From NCBI GenBank assembly GCA_000697055.1, contig JNDT01001848.1, positions 1-64,000 on the forward strand: a stretch of 64,000 bases of DNA, read 5' to 3'. Each line of letters opens with the position of its first letter. Position 1 is the first letter of the stretch. The position numbers and the translations under genes were made by a program. The stretch is from Saksenaea vasiformis B4078 (Eukaryota > Mucoromycota > Mucoromycetes > Mucorales > Saksenaeaceae). Below the pieces are notes generated by a model that saw nothing but the letters and a program-made list of their open reading frames with translations, did not search any database and had not been told where the DNA came from. This document shows positions 46,701-57,984 of this stretch, in pieces.

Positions 46701-49486
46701 GATCACCCTATTCTTCACAAAGTGGAGATAGAGTCAAAGGAAGATGCACTGGCTTACTGGAACGAGCTTCAGATCTTATGCACTCAGATGCATGACGAAA
46801 ACAGCGCTCATTACCTCGCCACATCGAATAACGACTGTTTGAGTACAATTACAAAAGCAAGCACGTGGGGTACGGGACTCGTATTAAGCGAATCACAACG
46901 ACGTCATCTGGATATGTACGTCGATCGTAACGAAGGAAAAGCTCCTCTTGATGATTGGCTATTATGCAAGAAGTTATCCGGTGAAACAGGGCTTCATCCT
47001 GATCGGATCAGACGCTACTTTAAGGCGGTTGTTGTCGCGTATGAAAACAAGATGAAACAGATGAAACAAAAAGCAGAGGCTGCGCAGAGCCAAGAACAGC
47101 CCAAAGATGCACAAACACGAGCAATTAGTGCTCTTTTGCAAGCATCTGTGGATAGCCAAAAGATCAAACAATTACCGAAAAAGGTCAAGAAGAAGGAATC
47201 ATTTACACAGCCCACCTTCGTAGGAAGTCGAACTGTTCTGAGACATAAATTTAAATCCGAAGCGGGGTCAACGTTGCGGAAGCCGTACGGTAAATTGCAT
47301 CTAATCCTTACGCGTTGTTTATAACGATTCTCTCAGAGGAAAAGAAATGGACAGATATCGAACGCAATGTGCTCGTGCATGCCTATGCCATCATGCAATA
47401 TCGGGCGAAAGGGACGTCATTTTATTGGCACCCTATCGTACAAGTGCTGCCAAATAGGTCACCAGAAGACTGCCGACATCTCTGGCTTTCTATGCGGCAA
47501 AAGAAGCCGGAAATACAAGAGCAAGTACGAACATTGCAGGAAGAATGGGGAGCGATCTACAAAAAAGGGCTAGAGGATGGTGATATCGTTGATCAGCGCC
47601 CTTGGGACACGCGGAACTATGATCTGGCTGGTCATCTAGAGCACTTTCTACGTTTCCTGATGAAAGAACCTACGTAAGTTCATACTGAGGAGGTGAAAAG
47701 GTCACGGTGAAAAAGTTAACATTTTATTCAGAAGACCTAGCTCAACTGCTATTATTTTACCGAAAGATCACCGCGTTGTTGCTGATACATTTGCGATGCG
47801 TCTACTAAATGCAGAATTCAGATCTCGAACAAAGAATGCGTTTGGACGACCATATGCTTTGGGTGCAGCTGGCGAACAACGGTTTGACCAGTTAGCGATT
47901 GATGATACAGATAGTAAATTGTCACTCCTCCTTACCGTTCTTATCAAGGTAAAGGTGCCCTGCGTTATTAGATGAATTATTCATTCTCCTTGCCGGGTAG
48001 ATGATCATGATCACACCACGTGAACGTTATGATCGAATGGAAGCATTCTCATTACTCCGGTCCTACACTTCTTCACAGATCGATGAAGCGGTGAAGATTT
48101 TACTACGTGCGGGTGTCATGGTCAAGACTAGAGTGGGTGGCTCGAGGCATGTGATTGGCCGCCGGTTTAATATTTCTGAAAGGTAGAAAACCTTCAAAGG
48201 AATGCGTTGTATTTACGCTTTTTTTTTTTAGATTTCTAAAGACATTCAGTGGTCCTACACATCACCAATTTTTTCCCGAGGCATCAGATGTTCATCAAAG
48301 TTTGAAGCATACAACTTCTGTCCCCGCAGAAATAAGTTCGGGATTTATGGGTTGTCTTTTGAATCTCGTTTCCCAGAATAAGGTACAGACATACGTGGCC
48401 TATCCTTTCCAGACCCCTCACATACTTTACTTTTAAAAAGGTTGAACTTGATATGGAGAAGCGCGCACATTATTTGAGGCGTCGAAAAATACTTTCTTAC
48501 CCGAAACTCTGCTATGGTTGGTACAATTAATTCTAATGGTTGCTTACGTACTGATTTTTTCTGTAGCGTCACTATGTGATCAATGGATTGCAGAAGGAAT
48601 GAAATTACGTCTTTTTGTCAAGGGCGATCTAGAATCTGCAGTTGCACAAAAACCACGTACAGAAAAGATATCCCTTGTGTCACAAAACGAGGCACAACGG
48701 ATCTTGTTAGATCTTTCCGAAAGCGAACCATCCGTGCAACTGGTGTATAGGGCTTTAGAATGTTTCAAAGAGCGTGGCGCAACACCAACGGAGATCAAGG
48801 TAAATAAACTCCTTTGCTGATAATACATGCAACTAACAAAGAAAAAGCATGCTATCCATTCATGTATTACTGATGCCGACATTTGTCGCTGCTTAAAGCT
48901 CTTACAGACATCGACACCTCGGCTTGCGTTAGAAGTTGGGTACAATGTTCCTCGTGTGGTTGCCACGGAACATGCATCCCGGTGGCTGATCAGAGCGCAG
49001 ACAGAAGGTGATACACACTACATGCCTAGATTGTGGTGTGATCTTCGTGGGAATACTGTGGATGCTGCGCTCAACGGTTGCGCAGACACAATTCTAGGTC
49101 ATATCTTACTAACACCAGGGATCAGTCAGGTTCGTCCATGTTTTCTTTTTTCTTTTTCGCTTGATCTAGAATGTAACAGATATTCTAGGCTAAATTACGC
49201 AGTGTATTTGCGGGGTTCCTTACCGTTTGTGAGCTTCGAGATGTTTTAAATCATCTAGTTGCTGCAGGCGCTGTGCGATGTAGAGTTGTGCAACAAATGG
49301 GCGACAGCATCTCTTTGTTTTCGAAACCTATCCGTAACACAGTGACTGGTAAACACAAAGGATGTTTCCTTTATCTCGCTCAACTAAATCAATGACATAG
49401 GTACGGATGTCATTGCGAGCAACAAAAGCACGCACTACTGGGTGGCGGATAATTATTATGTAAAAACCCAAAGGATGGGTAATTAA
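43771..49486 (+). CDS. Largest subunit of transcription factor TFIIIC (B-block binding; GTF3C1/Tfc3-like)
   Basis: Seventeen exons: 43771-43828, 43880-44040, 44094-44213, 44290-44420, 44475-44715, 44766-44919, 44982-45109, 45159-47289, 47337-47673, 47732-47948, 48001-48182, 48232-48382, 48441-48516, 48567-48799, 48848-49129, 49189-49348, 49401-49486 (1615 residues). The start MLDSLLSVIEEEIALEGTQG then CDLKQLW matches the GTF3C1 N-terminus. A winged helix typical of the B-block domain follows: LLAIIQAVARTRYNGITQSE and VFHHLKRLQHSGI. The 2.1 kb exon holds an Arg/Ser-rich insert with PRGRKRKATD-like basic stretches, then more winged helices, a Myb-like segment (KKWTDIERNVLVHAYA) and an end with VSLFS-type SISLFSKPI. 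TFIIIC recognises A and B boxes of tRNA genes and recruits TFIIIB. The first in-frame ATG was preferred to later ones because of this N-terminal match. Confidence 0.9.
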
Positions 49487-49855
49487 TCGAGAGTTTCCTC
49501 GATTGGTTAGTGTACATGCATCAGTGAGGTGCGCCTGGACTGATCGTCGATCTTTTTGAAACGGGAATATACCTTTTATATGGAAATTATAAAAAGAGGG
49601 AGCTAATTGAACGCAACAAGGGATAAAACAGGGGAAAACAGATGGTGGTGTCAGTGATTATAGTGAAAAAGTATGGCTTCCACCTACCTCTGCAACGTCG
49701 ATGCTTCTAAAAAAAAAACCGAGTGAAGCGGCTGCGCGATGTCGGTGTTAAAGCACGTCGGCATCCCAACGAAGCATTCATGCGTGTGACTGGCTACCGA
49801 GAGCTCAACCTTTCATTTGACCTCCAGTAAGGTTATACCCTTCTTTTGAACCAAC
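49487..49855. other. Short intergenic gap
   Basis: It lies between the TFIIIC stop and the CorA-type gene, both on the plus strand. No gene is seen; it holds the TFIIIC 3' end and the promoter of the next gene. Confidence 0.4.
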
Positions 49856-51808
49856 ATGGCGAGATCTAAGAAGCGTGGACACAAGAGCAATGGGCGTGTC
49901 CGTCATGATGATATGCCCGAACCTTCTGTGCGATCACCGCTCAATATGTTTTTCGGCGGACATCGTTACTCACGCATTCCAGAAGCAGATCCAGATGTAA
50001 GTATATCTATGCTTCACGGCTTGAGACTGAACCATGGCTCCAGCGCGAAAGAGAACAGATACCTGTGATCAACAACACACAATACTACAGCACGTCTCCT
50101 TCTCATCTTGAAGAGAATAATATCCTTATCGATATTGACCCACCCCCACAGCGAACGCTGACGGCGATGAGCGATGCCAACACTATGTATAACTCAGATG
50201 TGGAGACAGCATCACAAGACGGTTCTATTGAGGGCGATGTGTGCTTCCCGACTCCCAGCAAGCGGGAAGACGATACAGGAATTGATTACGAAGCGCTGGA
50301 ACAGTATATTATGGAAGAGCAGCAGGAGCAGCAGAAATCTGCAGAGCAGGAATCGCAAAACATGAGACGACGGCGACGCTTATCCAATGTAGCTGCTCCG
50401 GAAAGTCGTCGTTTCAGCTTATATGGTGATCGAATGAAGGTAACTGGTACTAGGGCATGTCATCTCACTCACTCCGACGTCCCTTAGCATCCCGATGTGG
50501 GCGATTCAGACATGTACCGCATCACTTATTATTCTCCTGCAGAACCATCCACTATCCACGCCCGTTCTCTATCCGAGATTCCATCCAAAAATCAAAAGCT
50601 TAGCGACATGTTGAAGAAAGGTTGTTTCTGGATCGATGTAATGAACCCAACTGACGCAGAAATGAGAGCGCTGGGAAAGGTAGCGTATGCACTAATCAAA
50701 CAACTTATCGAATTTACGGTTTCTTAGATCTTCCGCATTCATCCGCTAACGTGCGAGGATATCAGCATGGAGGAACAAAGAGAAAAATGCGAAGTGTTCC
50801 TAAACTATTATTTTGTTTGTTTCCGAAGTTTCGAACCCGACCAATTCTCTGCAAGCTATCTACAACCGCTTGGTTTATATATTCTTGTTTTGAAAGAGGG
50901 CGTTTTAACGGTAAATCCTTTATGCTCTCTGGACCACGGTGATTGATGGGCTTTTAGTTTCATTTCCGACCAATGCCTCATCCTCATAATGTACGCAAGA
51001 GAATTAAGCAACTCAAAGACTATATCAACGTCACTCCAGGTAGAGATGGTATATTGCTATTTATAATGCTTACTCCTTTGCTTTTAGACTGGATCTGCTA
51101 TGGTTTACTGGATGATATCACGGATTCTTTTGCACCTCTGATTCGAGCCATTGAGTTTGAAGTCGATTCAATTGACGAGCTTGTGCTCATCCTTAAAGAG
51201 TCAGAACAGTCAGATATGTTGCGACGTATTGGTTATTGCCGCAAGCGTATGATGGGCTTGCTTCGTCTACTAGTTTCCAAAGCTGATGTAGTCAAAACGC
51301 TGGTAAAACGGGGTGAGGCAAAACCGGTAGATGGAACACGGCCTGCATTAAGCAGTGAGGTGGCTCTGTATCTCGGAGACGTCCAAGGTAGGTGAAAGAA
51401 CAACGTGATGCTCTCATCTGATTTCTGCTCTATTTCTTAAGACCATATTATTACAATGCTCCAGTCGCTGAACCATTATGAAAAAATTTCTTCTCGATCA
51501 CATTCAAATTACTTGGCGCAAATATCCATTGAAATGACGCAGACAAATAATGAAATTAACGATGTGTTGTCAAAATTAACAGCTCTTGGAAGTGTACTGA
51601 TCCCAATGAACCTTGTTACAGGTTTGTGGGGAATGAACGTACAAGTACCTGGGCAATTTCAGGTAAACTAGCTACTTACTCTTCTCTTGCACGATTAACA
51701 CGTAATGGTCATTAGGAGGACTTGACGTGGTTTTCTGGGATTATGGCGGCGATCTTGGCTTTTTGCATTGCATCAACCCTAATGATGCGTTATTACAACA
51801 TTGTCTAA
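49856..51808 (+). CDS. CorA/Mnr2/Alr-type magnesium transporter
   Basis: Eight exons (49856-49996, 50044-50439, 50488-50679, 50728-50910, 50958-51039, 51088-51387, 51442-51662, 51716-51808) give 535 residues. The N-terminal about 180 residues are low-complexity and charged (EEQQEQQKSAEQE), as in fungal Alr1/Mnr2. The cytosolic funnel domain has FWIDVMNPTDAEMRALG, HPLTCEDISMEEQREKCEVF and NYYFVCFRSFEP. Long helices lead to the first membrane segment (LTALGSVLIPMNLVTGLW) and the diagnostic GMN loop (GMNVQVPG), then the second segment (SGIMAAILAFCIASTLMM). Such proteins form pentameric Mg2+ channels. Mnr2 acts at the vacuole and Alr1 at the plasma membrane; which applies cannot be told from the sequence. 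Confidence 0.95.
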
Positions 51809-52495
51809 ACACGTGGATCTCCACTCATATGGCTTCGTTTGGTATACAATTTCCTCATAAGATACACCCACTATTTGGTAAGCCTAATTCGTCGGCTCTG
51901 TTGGCTCCATCCTGCGGTCCTTTCCTTTCTTTTTCGGCCTATTATTTCGTTGTAGAGATTACCACTTGGACCTTTTTTTTTGTTAACCTTGATTCAGCGC
52001 CTCGTTTTGAACAGATAGAAGCAACGACCACAATACACATGCAAAAACACGATGTTTCATTCCCATTATGGTGTATCGCTATTTTTACGCTTGACGTCAA
52101 CAGAAGCATGGTCCGATACGACAGACCACCTCGTAGTTCATAGCTGGCAGAAGACGTAGAATACTCAATAAGATTTCCTCGTATCCAATACGAAGGGCTA
52201 TTTTCTTTATCGTGCATAATTCCGCCTTTAAGGATAACTTGTGGAGAATTCACATGGCAATATGCAGAACGGCGTCTAGTTTGGACAACCTAATGAATGA
52301 TTCCCTGTTCTATCAAAATCTTGAGGTGGAATATAGTCGGTTTCATATACATCACTGAATGGAAAGAAGCATTTTCATACGAGTATAATCTCATTGGAGC
52401 GTGTTCTCAACTGCCCGAAAAACAGTCTGTGTATTGACTGCACTTTGTTCCAACCCTTTTTCGCTGCTTGACACGTTTTCTATTCATCCTTGGCC
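51809..52495. other. Intergenic region
   Basis: It contains the transporter 3' end and the upstream region of the E2 gene. A plus-strand frame of 138 codons spanning 51727-52143 overlaps the transporter's last exon in another frame and is taken as chance. Confidence 0.4.
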
Positions 52496-53539
52496 ATGGG
52501 ATCTAACGTTCGGCTCAATCGCCTCAACAAAGAATTGGGTACGAGACAGACGGTTAATAAATAAAACAAAGTGCAATTCACACAGTTACAGCTGATCTCG
52601 AAAAAGATCCACCTCCAGGAATTGTATGCTATCCCGTGGAAGACGACATTACGCAACTTGAATCATGCATGTTGAACAACGTTGGATGCTTCATGATGAC
52701 TTACAGCTGAATGACTAGATATCAAAGGGCCTCCCGACTCGCCTTACGAAAAAGGCCTTTTTCAACTCGAAATAACCATTCCTCAACAGTATCCTTTCCA
52801 TCCACCCCAGATACGTTTTAAGACACCTATCTACCATCCTAACATTGACGAGAACGGTCGTATCTGCGCCAACATCTTAAAGCAGGAAGGATGGAAGCCC
52901 TCGTTGAACCTATCGACTACGCTGATGTCACTTAGTACGCTGATGGCATGTCCGAATCCTGACGATCCGCTGGATGCTGATATTGTAAGAAACAAGTTAC
53001 AGACATATTAAACGGCAAAGCATGACAGGTGATTAGGCCAAGGAATATACGTTAGACCATAGCAGCTTTGTTAAGAAAGCTACCGAGCACACATTAAAGT
53101 ACGCTGTAGAAGGACAAGGCAGCTCCTCCACGAATGTATGTCGTATGGCCAGTTCTGACATTGATTTTCTAAGACGCCCGTGTAGAAATCAGCGAAAGAG
53201 AACAAGCAAGAGAGACACACTGAAACATCCGTGGAAGAACAAAACGTAGAAGCAGAGACTATGGCGGCTACAAACAATGCAGCGAAATCGCGCTTGACGC
53301 TATCAAAGAAGAAACAGAAATCCAAGGCAACCGCTGATCAGTCCGAGCATCCTGCGGTGGATGGGAAGAAACGGTTGCGAGAAGATGCAGACAATCATGA
53401 TTATCCGACTGCAGCAATAGATGAACAACCAGCATTGCCAAAACCGGTTACAAGTAACAACCAAGAACTGATTACGCCTAAGCCATTTAAAAAGAGCAAG
53501 GTTAGCTTGAGCAAAAGTAGAAAGAAAATTTCCGAGTGA
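52496..53539 (+). CDS. Ubiquitin-conjugating enzyme E2, UBE2T-like, with basic C-terminal tail
   Basis: Five exons (52496-52538, 52592-52666, 52719-52984, 53037-53135, 53186-53539) give 278 residues. The UBC domain covers about residues 1-155: PPPGIVCYP, GPPDSPYEKGLFQLEI, YPFHPPQIRFKTPIYHPNI, then GRICANILK with the catalytic Cys, WKPSLNLSTTLMSL, and PNPDDPLDADIAKEYTLD. Both the spacing and residues such as PPPGI, YEKG, PNPDDPL and ADI match UBE2T, the E2 of the Fanconi anaemia pathway that monoubiquitinates FANCD2 with FANCL. The last 120 residues are Lys/Ser-rich and probably disordered, with bipartite basic motifs suggesting nuclear entry. The second intron (52667-52718) starts with GC instead of GT; only this splice keeps the E2 frame. 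UBE2T identity rather than another E2 is inferred from motif match. Confidence 0.9.
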
Positions 53540-54796
53540 TCTTCATTCGTGATGTCTCTTGAGCGTTGTATGCAAAAAAGCACATAATCCTTCTCCCCTA
53601 CAAACCAAAAGCAGATCACACCCCAATCCATTATGCTATTCTTTATAAACTCCAACATCTTTTATTAGCAAGTTCTACGTAAGATGAAATATATAATACA
53701 CTAGTCGTCATTCTTACATGTTGAGTAGTTTCAACAAATTTCGTTTCCACTTAACATGACAAGCACATAGTTATATCCAGTTTTACTGAAGCTTTTTTTA
53801 CAGACCAACAAGAAACATGGAGTAGGCTCCATAAATGGCTGTTTAATACTCAATTCGGCGTGGACCGCTTTCTGACTGATTCCTTTGTCATTTCGCACAT
53901 TGTCAGGATTCGTGTTAAAAGGATAAAGTGTGAACTCATGATAACGCAGATAGAAGAGCCATATTTTGTCACATCTATTTACCTCCTCACAACCCAAAGC
54001 GATCTTGAATCTTGGCCCTTCTATTTCTGTTTATCCATGGGAACCGAGCTTTTCTCAGTGACAAGTTACATTAGCTCTTCACGAGTCAAAGACCTGTCAT
54101 TTTGGAGACTTTGCATCTTCAAATATCCGAAGCAGTAGTTCCACTAGATGCTCTAGGACGGTTGATGTCCTTGCTCAGGATATTTAGAATAATTTTAACA
54201 GGTTCATCATTGAAAATATCTGGATAATAATCCTTTCTTACACTTGTTAAGAATACCGTCAGGTTCATTTTATAACAGATGAACGTGAGTCCATAGCTGC
54301 TTTGCAGCAGCTGTCGCACACAATGCCTTCTTATATATCGTCTGCGTAGGTCGCACAGACACACTTAGAGTACTCCTCTCTCATAGGGACGTCTTTATCT
54401 TTTGACTTGGGGACATATATAGCAACAAATTCAAAGCTGTACCAGCAGGATATACCAACTCCACCATTGGTAGAGGACGACAAGAAGTGTATGCTAACTT
54501 CTTAGTGCGTAAAAGCGTGTCTCTCTCTGAAGATGTTTACATGGTAGTCACTCTGAACTGAGACAAATTTCCACTCTCAAACTTGCTATTTGTGTCGTCA
54601 AGTTGCAGTCGGAGACTCTGACGATCAAAAGGGTCAATTCAGATCCGCATGAATAAAGTCATGCAGGAGGAAAGGAGCGCCTCCAGTGCTCGTCGGTAAA
54701 AGACAGTGAAACATTAGAAAACAAAAAAATTTGATTTAATAATTTTTTCTTCCCTCTTTCAACTGTTTGCATCTTTTTTCCACATTCATAAACAGC
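53540..54796. other. Intergenic region
   Basis: It contains the E2 3' end and the upstream region of the WD40 gene. Frames of 80-92 codons on both strands at 53731-54364 are unrecognised. An A/T-rich stretch with AATTTTTTC lies shortly before the next start. Confidence 0.4.
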
Positions 54797-56335
54797 ATGA
54801 CCGTGATCGAATCAGCGTGCATTACAAAGTAACCATATTTGATGACATTGTTTGCTCCTTATTTATTTACTCTTTATTTCCCAGTGCTGATCAGTTTGTG
54901 AAGTCACAACCAAAAATACATGACCAAAAGATCACAGTTCATCATTGGTACGTCAGAGATCGACATAACTCTTAACAAACATTGACGTCATGAAAGGCAA
55001 TTACGAGATCTTGTATTACCTCGACCTGATGCTGGTGATGAAGTGATTGTACCAACCGGAAACGACGTCTTTACAGTATGTCTATTCATCGCATGCGGCA
55101 TCTTTGAATAACGTCCTGTTAGTACAATGTGAAGACAGATCGACGGCGATATTTAGTAAAAGATCTAAGCTATCCGCCAACATGCATGGCTGCAGGGTAA
55201 AAAAAAAAAAAAGGAATATGATTTGAAATTAGACTAAGCATTGTTCTTAGATTTGGCTATTGGGCAGCTGGTGGACAAAGAGGCGACTTGACATTAAAAG
55301 ATCTGAATGGAGAGCATCAAGAGTAGGAACAGCAAACGTGGTAGAAGATAATTGCTGACAGTTTTGACAGACGCATAGCAACATCACCCAGTCATACGAT
55401 TAACAACGGTTTGTGCTTCGCCGAAATCGGTGGCCATCCTAGGTTGCTGGTGGCCAACAACGATGCCAGTGTTCGTATATTATCGCTCCCATCACTAGAC
55501 ATCATCCAAACATTGACCTTTCGGACAGCTGTCAATCACAGTACGTCAACTCGTCAGAATCAGAATAGAGTATAACTCTGCATTTAGCCGCTGTTAGCCC
55601 AGATGGAAGAAAAATGGTAGTTGTAGGTGATGACAATCGAGTATATCTATACAATATTTCTCCTACTGGTCAGACCGAGATCATCAGCAATGTAGCTGGT
55701 AAGAAAAGTCAAGAACGATCCGTTGCTAAGTATCCAAATCATATAGCTTCGCAGGATGCCAACTTCTCTATATCGTGGAACCATACCTCAGAAAAATATG
55801 CTGTCGCTAGTCAAGATGGCACGGTCCATGTATGGGATATTCGACAACAACAGCCTCTGTACAAATTTGGACGTGAAAGTGTAAGTTATAAATGTGAAGG
55901 GAGAAAGAAAAAACAAGCTCATAGGATGGGTTTATCTAGGAATCTATCACGAAAGGCGCGGCAAGATGTGTAAAATTCTCACAGACGGGGGCAATTGATT
56001 TGCTTGCATATTCAGAGGTAGATACACATTGGAATAGATCTTATCTGGAACATCTAAACTATTCTGGTTAATTAGCATGTATCTCATGTCAGCATTATCG
56101 ATGCTCGTACATTTGATACCCGGCAAGTACTTGAAGTAGGCCCTACCGGAATTGATACGCCCATTACTGGACTCGCTTTCTCTCTAAACAGTCGAACACT
56201 CTTTGTTGGTATGTCACTGTTTTAAAATTTCATCAGAAATGCTTATTATCACCGTTAGGCTTGGAAGATGCCCTTCTTGAATATCCCGTAGACACTGGCA
56301 CTCGCAGAAGATTTCCACAGGGTTCACTGTTGTAG
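54797..56335 (+). CDS. WD40-repeat protein, possibly DUF2415-type
   Basis: Ten exons (54797-54828, 54885-54947, 54997-55075, 55123-55196, 55251-55322, 55371-55540, 55588-55880, 55940-56017, 56076-56208, 56259-56335) give 356 residues. A propeller can be followed through TCMAAGFGYWAAGGQRGDLT, LLVANNDASVRILSLP, TAVSPDGRKMVVVGDDN, YAVASQDGTVHVWDIRQQ, HVSHVSIIDARTF and TGLAFSLNSRTLFVGLED. The layout, with a Gly-rich AAGG repeat followed by a long insertion between strands, recalls the fungal DUF2415 family; this assignment is from memory. Role and partners are unknown; such propellers are usually scaffolds. The stop is 98 bp from the stop of the convergent peptidase gene. Confidence 0.85.
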
Positions 56336-56433
56336 AAAAGAAAGAAACATTTTGTTTCCATTGGTTTTTTTTTTTGACTTCTTTTACCCTACCCTTCTTT
56401 ATACATCAAACAGAAAAACAGTCTACATCTGAT

Positions 56434-57984
56434 TTATAAAGCTCGTATACTAGTTACTTGTTTCATCAATTCTCGTTCCCAATGTTCTAGCAAATAACCT
56501 TTCTCTTCGTGCCACACAACTTCACCACCTGTTGCCCGTTCATCAGCCACTTCACCTAGTACCAGTAACTGATATTGCCTATTTCTGGCAATTGTTTTGG
56601 CATCTACGCGAAGTGGTCTAAAAAGACTCGATGCAGGATGAATGCGAAGGGACCTAGCCGGGCTTTGGCTACGCCTGCTGCTGCTTTCAACATGTGGATA
56701 TTTCTTCGACTCATCCCGCGTAGGCGTGCTTGCCCCACTGTCATACCCGTCTTCCTCGCCATCATCCGGCGCCGCAGGCGACGATATCGCATTTGATTCG
56801 TCCATGTCATCTTCAGGACCGTTGTGCAAAGGGGAATGAAGAGAGCGAGCCGAACGTAGCATTCGTCGACCGGGATCAAACATGATCAGATTACGGTTGC
56901 CATCCTTTAACAATTCTATTCCGATTACTGTTCGGCTGTGACCAGCATGCTGAAGGTACAATGGCGGCCTGTTGGTAATACTGACTATCTTCTTACGCGA
57001 AGCCTCCATCATAAGATGAAAGGCGTCTGAATCGTCTGCTTGTTTTTCGTTGTCCTCGTCTGTACTCTCAAAGTACGACTGGATCCAATCAAACAACGCA
57101 TCGTGTGAATTATTTGGGCCGGACCGCTGATGAAAGTCAATTATTGTACATCGAATACCAAGATAAACCAGCATGGTATAAACTTCAGTGGTTCCAATCC
57201 ATTTTTTAGTCTGATACACGCGGTGATTGAGTTGCTCTCTGCCTTGCTGATCGAAACCTAAATTAGAAGTCAGCATCCGAGAAACCGGGTACACCCCGAA
57301 TTTAACCTTGCTCCCAAGCTCTCTCAAGTAGTAACTGTAACCCTGGAATATCTGGGACTTGCCGAAGCACAGGAAGACCATCCTGCCGATGACGTTCGAG
57401 AAATGTCATGAGCATCTCACAGTTCCGATAGCCACAGCCCCATCCGAGATCCATCGTCCCTGTTGCAATATGATCTGTGTACGGACTACAAAGGTAAGCC
57501 TTGGTAGTCGTGGCTTTTTTATTGGCGCTCGTGAAATTCGATTCCAGACGCGGTATCACTTCATAGAAACTTGTTGTCAGGCAAAAAAAATTTCCTTTTG
57601 AAAAAAGTCATTTTGCTACCTGCTGTCCGACTATCAGGGCTAAGCATACCCAAGGTGTCCCAGAGTTCGTCATCTGCATTGATAAAATCACGGGCATAAG
57701 CAGGTTGGTATCGTTTTGTGGGGCGCATATCGCCTTGATCACCCACATCTTTCCTCTACCCCAGCCATTTCGTCAGTACTATCCCACAGTGACTCACTCT
57801 ACCTTTAAACTGCGTTCAGCGAGCAGTTCCTCGTTTTCCAGTTGCTCTGCTAAATGACCATCCATATGAACTTGCAATGACGCTTTGGGAACTATGGACC
57901 ATGAGAGAATGTCTTTGCACAGTAAGGCTCACCAAGTTGTCGACAGTACTTGATAGAGCAACGTACATTCTCGGTGGGATTCAT
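56434..57984 (-). CDS. C78-family peptidase (ZUFSP/Mug105-like) with N-terminal zinc finger
   Basis: Five exons (57933-57984, 57803-57891, 57620-57755, 57307-57558, 56434-57257) give 450 residues. The N-terminus MNPTENVRCSIKYCRQL followed by HMDGHLAEQL forms a C-x4-C ... H-x3-H finger like the ubiquitin-binding finger of ZUFSP. The papain-like core carries AYLCSPYTDHI, then MDLGWGCGYRNCEMLMTFLE with the nucleophile Cys, TKKWIGTTEVYTML, CTIIDFH, the catalytic His in LQHAGHSRTVIG, and Asp in IMFDPGRR. Family knowledge: ZUFSP (ZUP1) cleaves long K63-linked ubiquitin chains and helps genome stability, whereas UFSP2 acts on UFM1; the finger and DUB-type motifs favour the former. A 100-residue acidic/Ser insert near 200-290 is expected to be disordered. 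The last exon may keep an unspliced insert. Confidence 0.88.

Noticed and set aside
51727..52143. 138-codon plus-strand frame after the CorA gene
   Set aside because: It overlaps the last transporter exon in another frame and has no domain; the spliced transporter explains the first 80 bases.
54829..56335. Separate small ORF genes in the WD40 region (for example 55614-55973)
   Set aside because: Removing nine introns joins them into one 356-residue propeller with all phases consistent.
56434..57984. ATG4-type autophagy protease
   Set aside because: The GWGCGYRN active-site block and TKKWIGTTE motif belong to the C78 family; ATG4 (C54) has a different GWGCMLR-type context and fold order.
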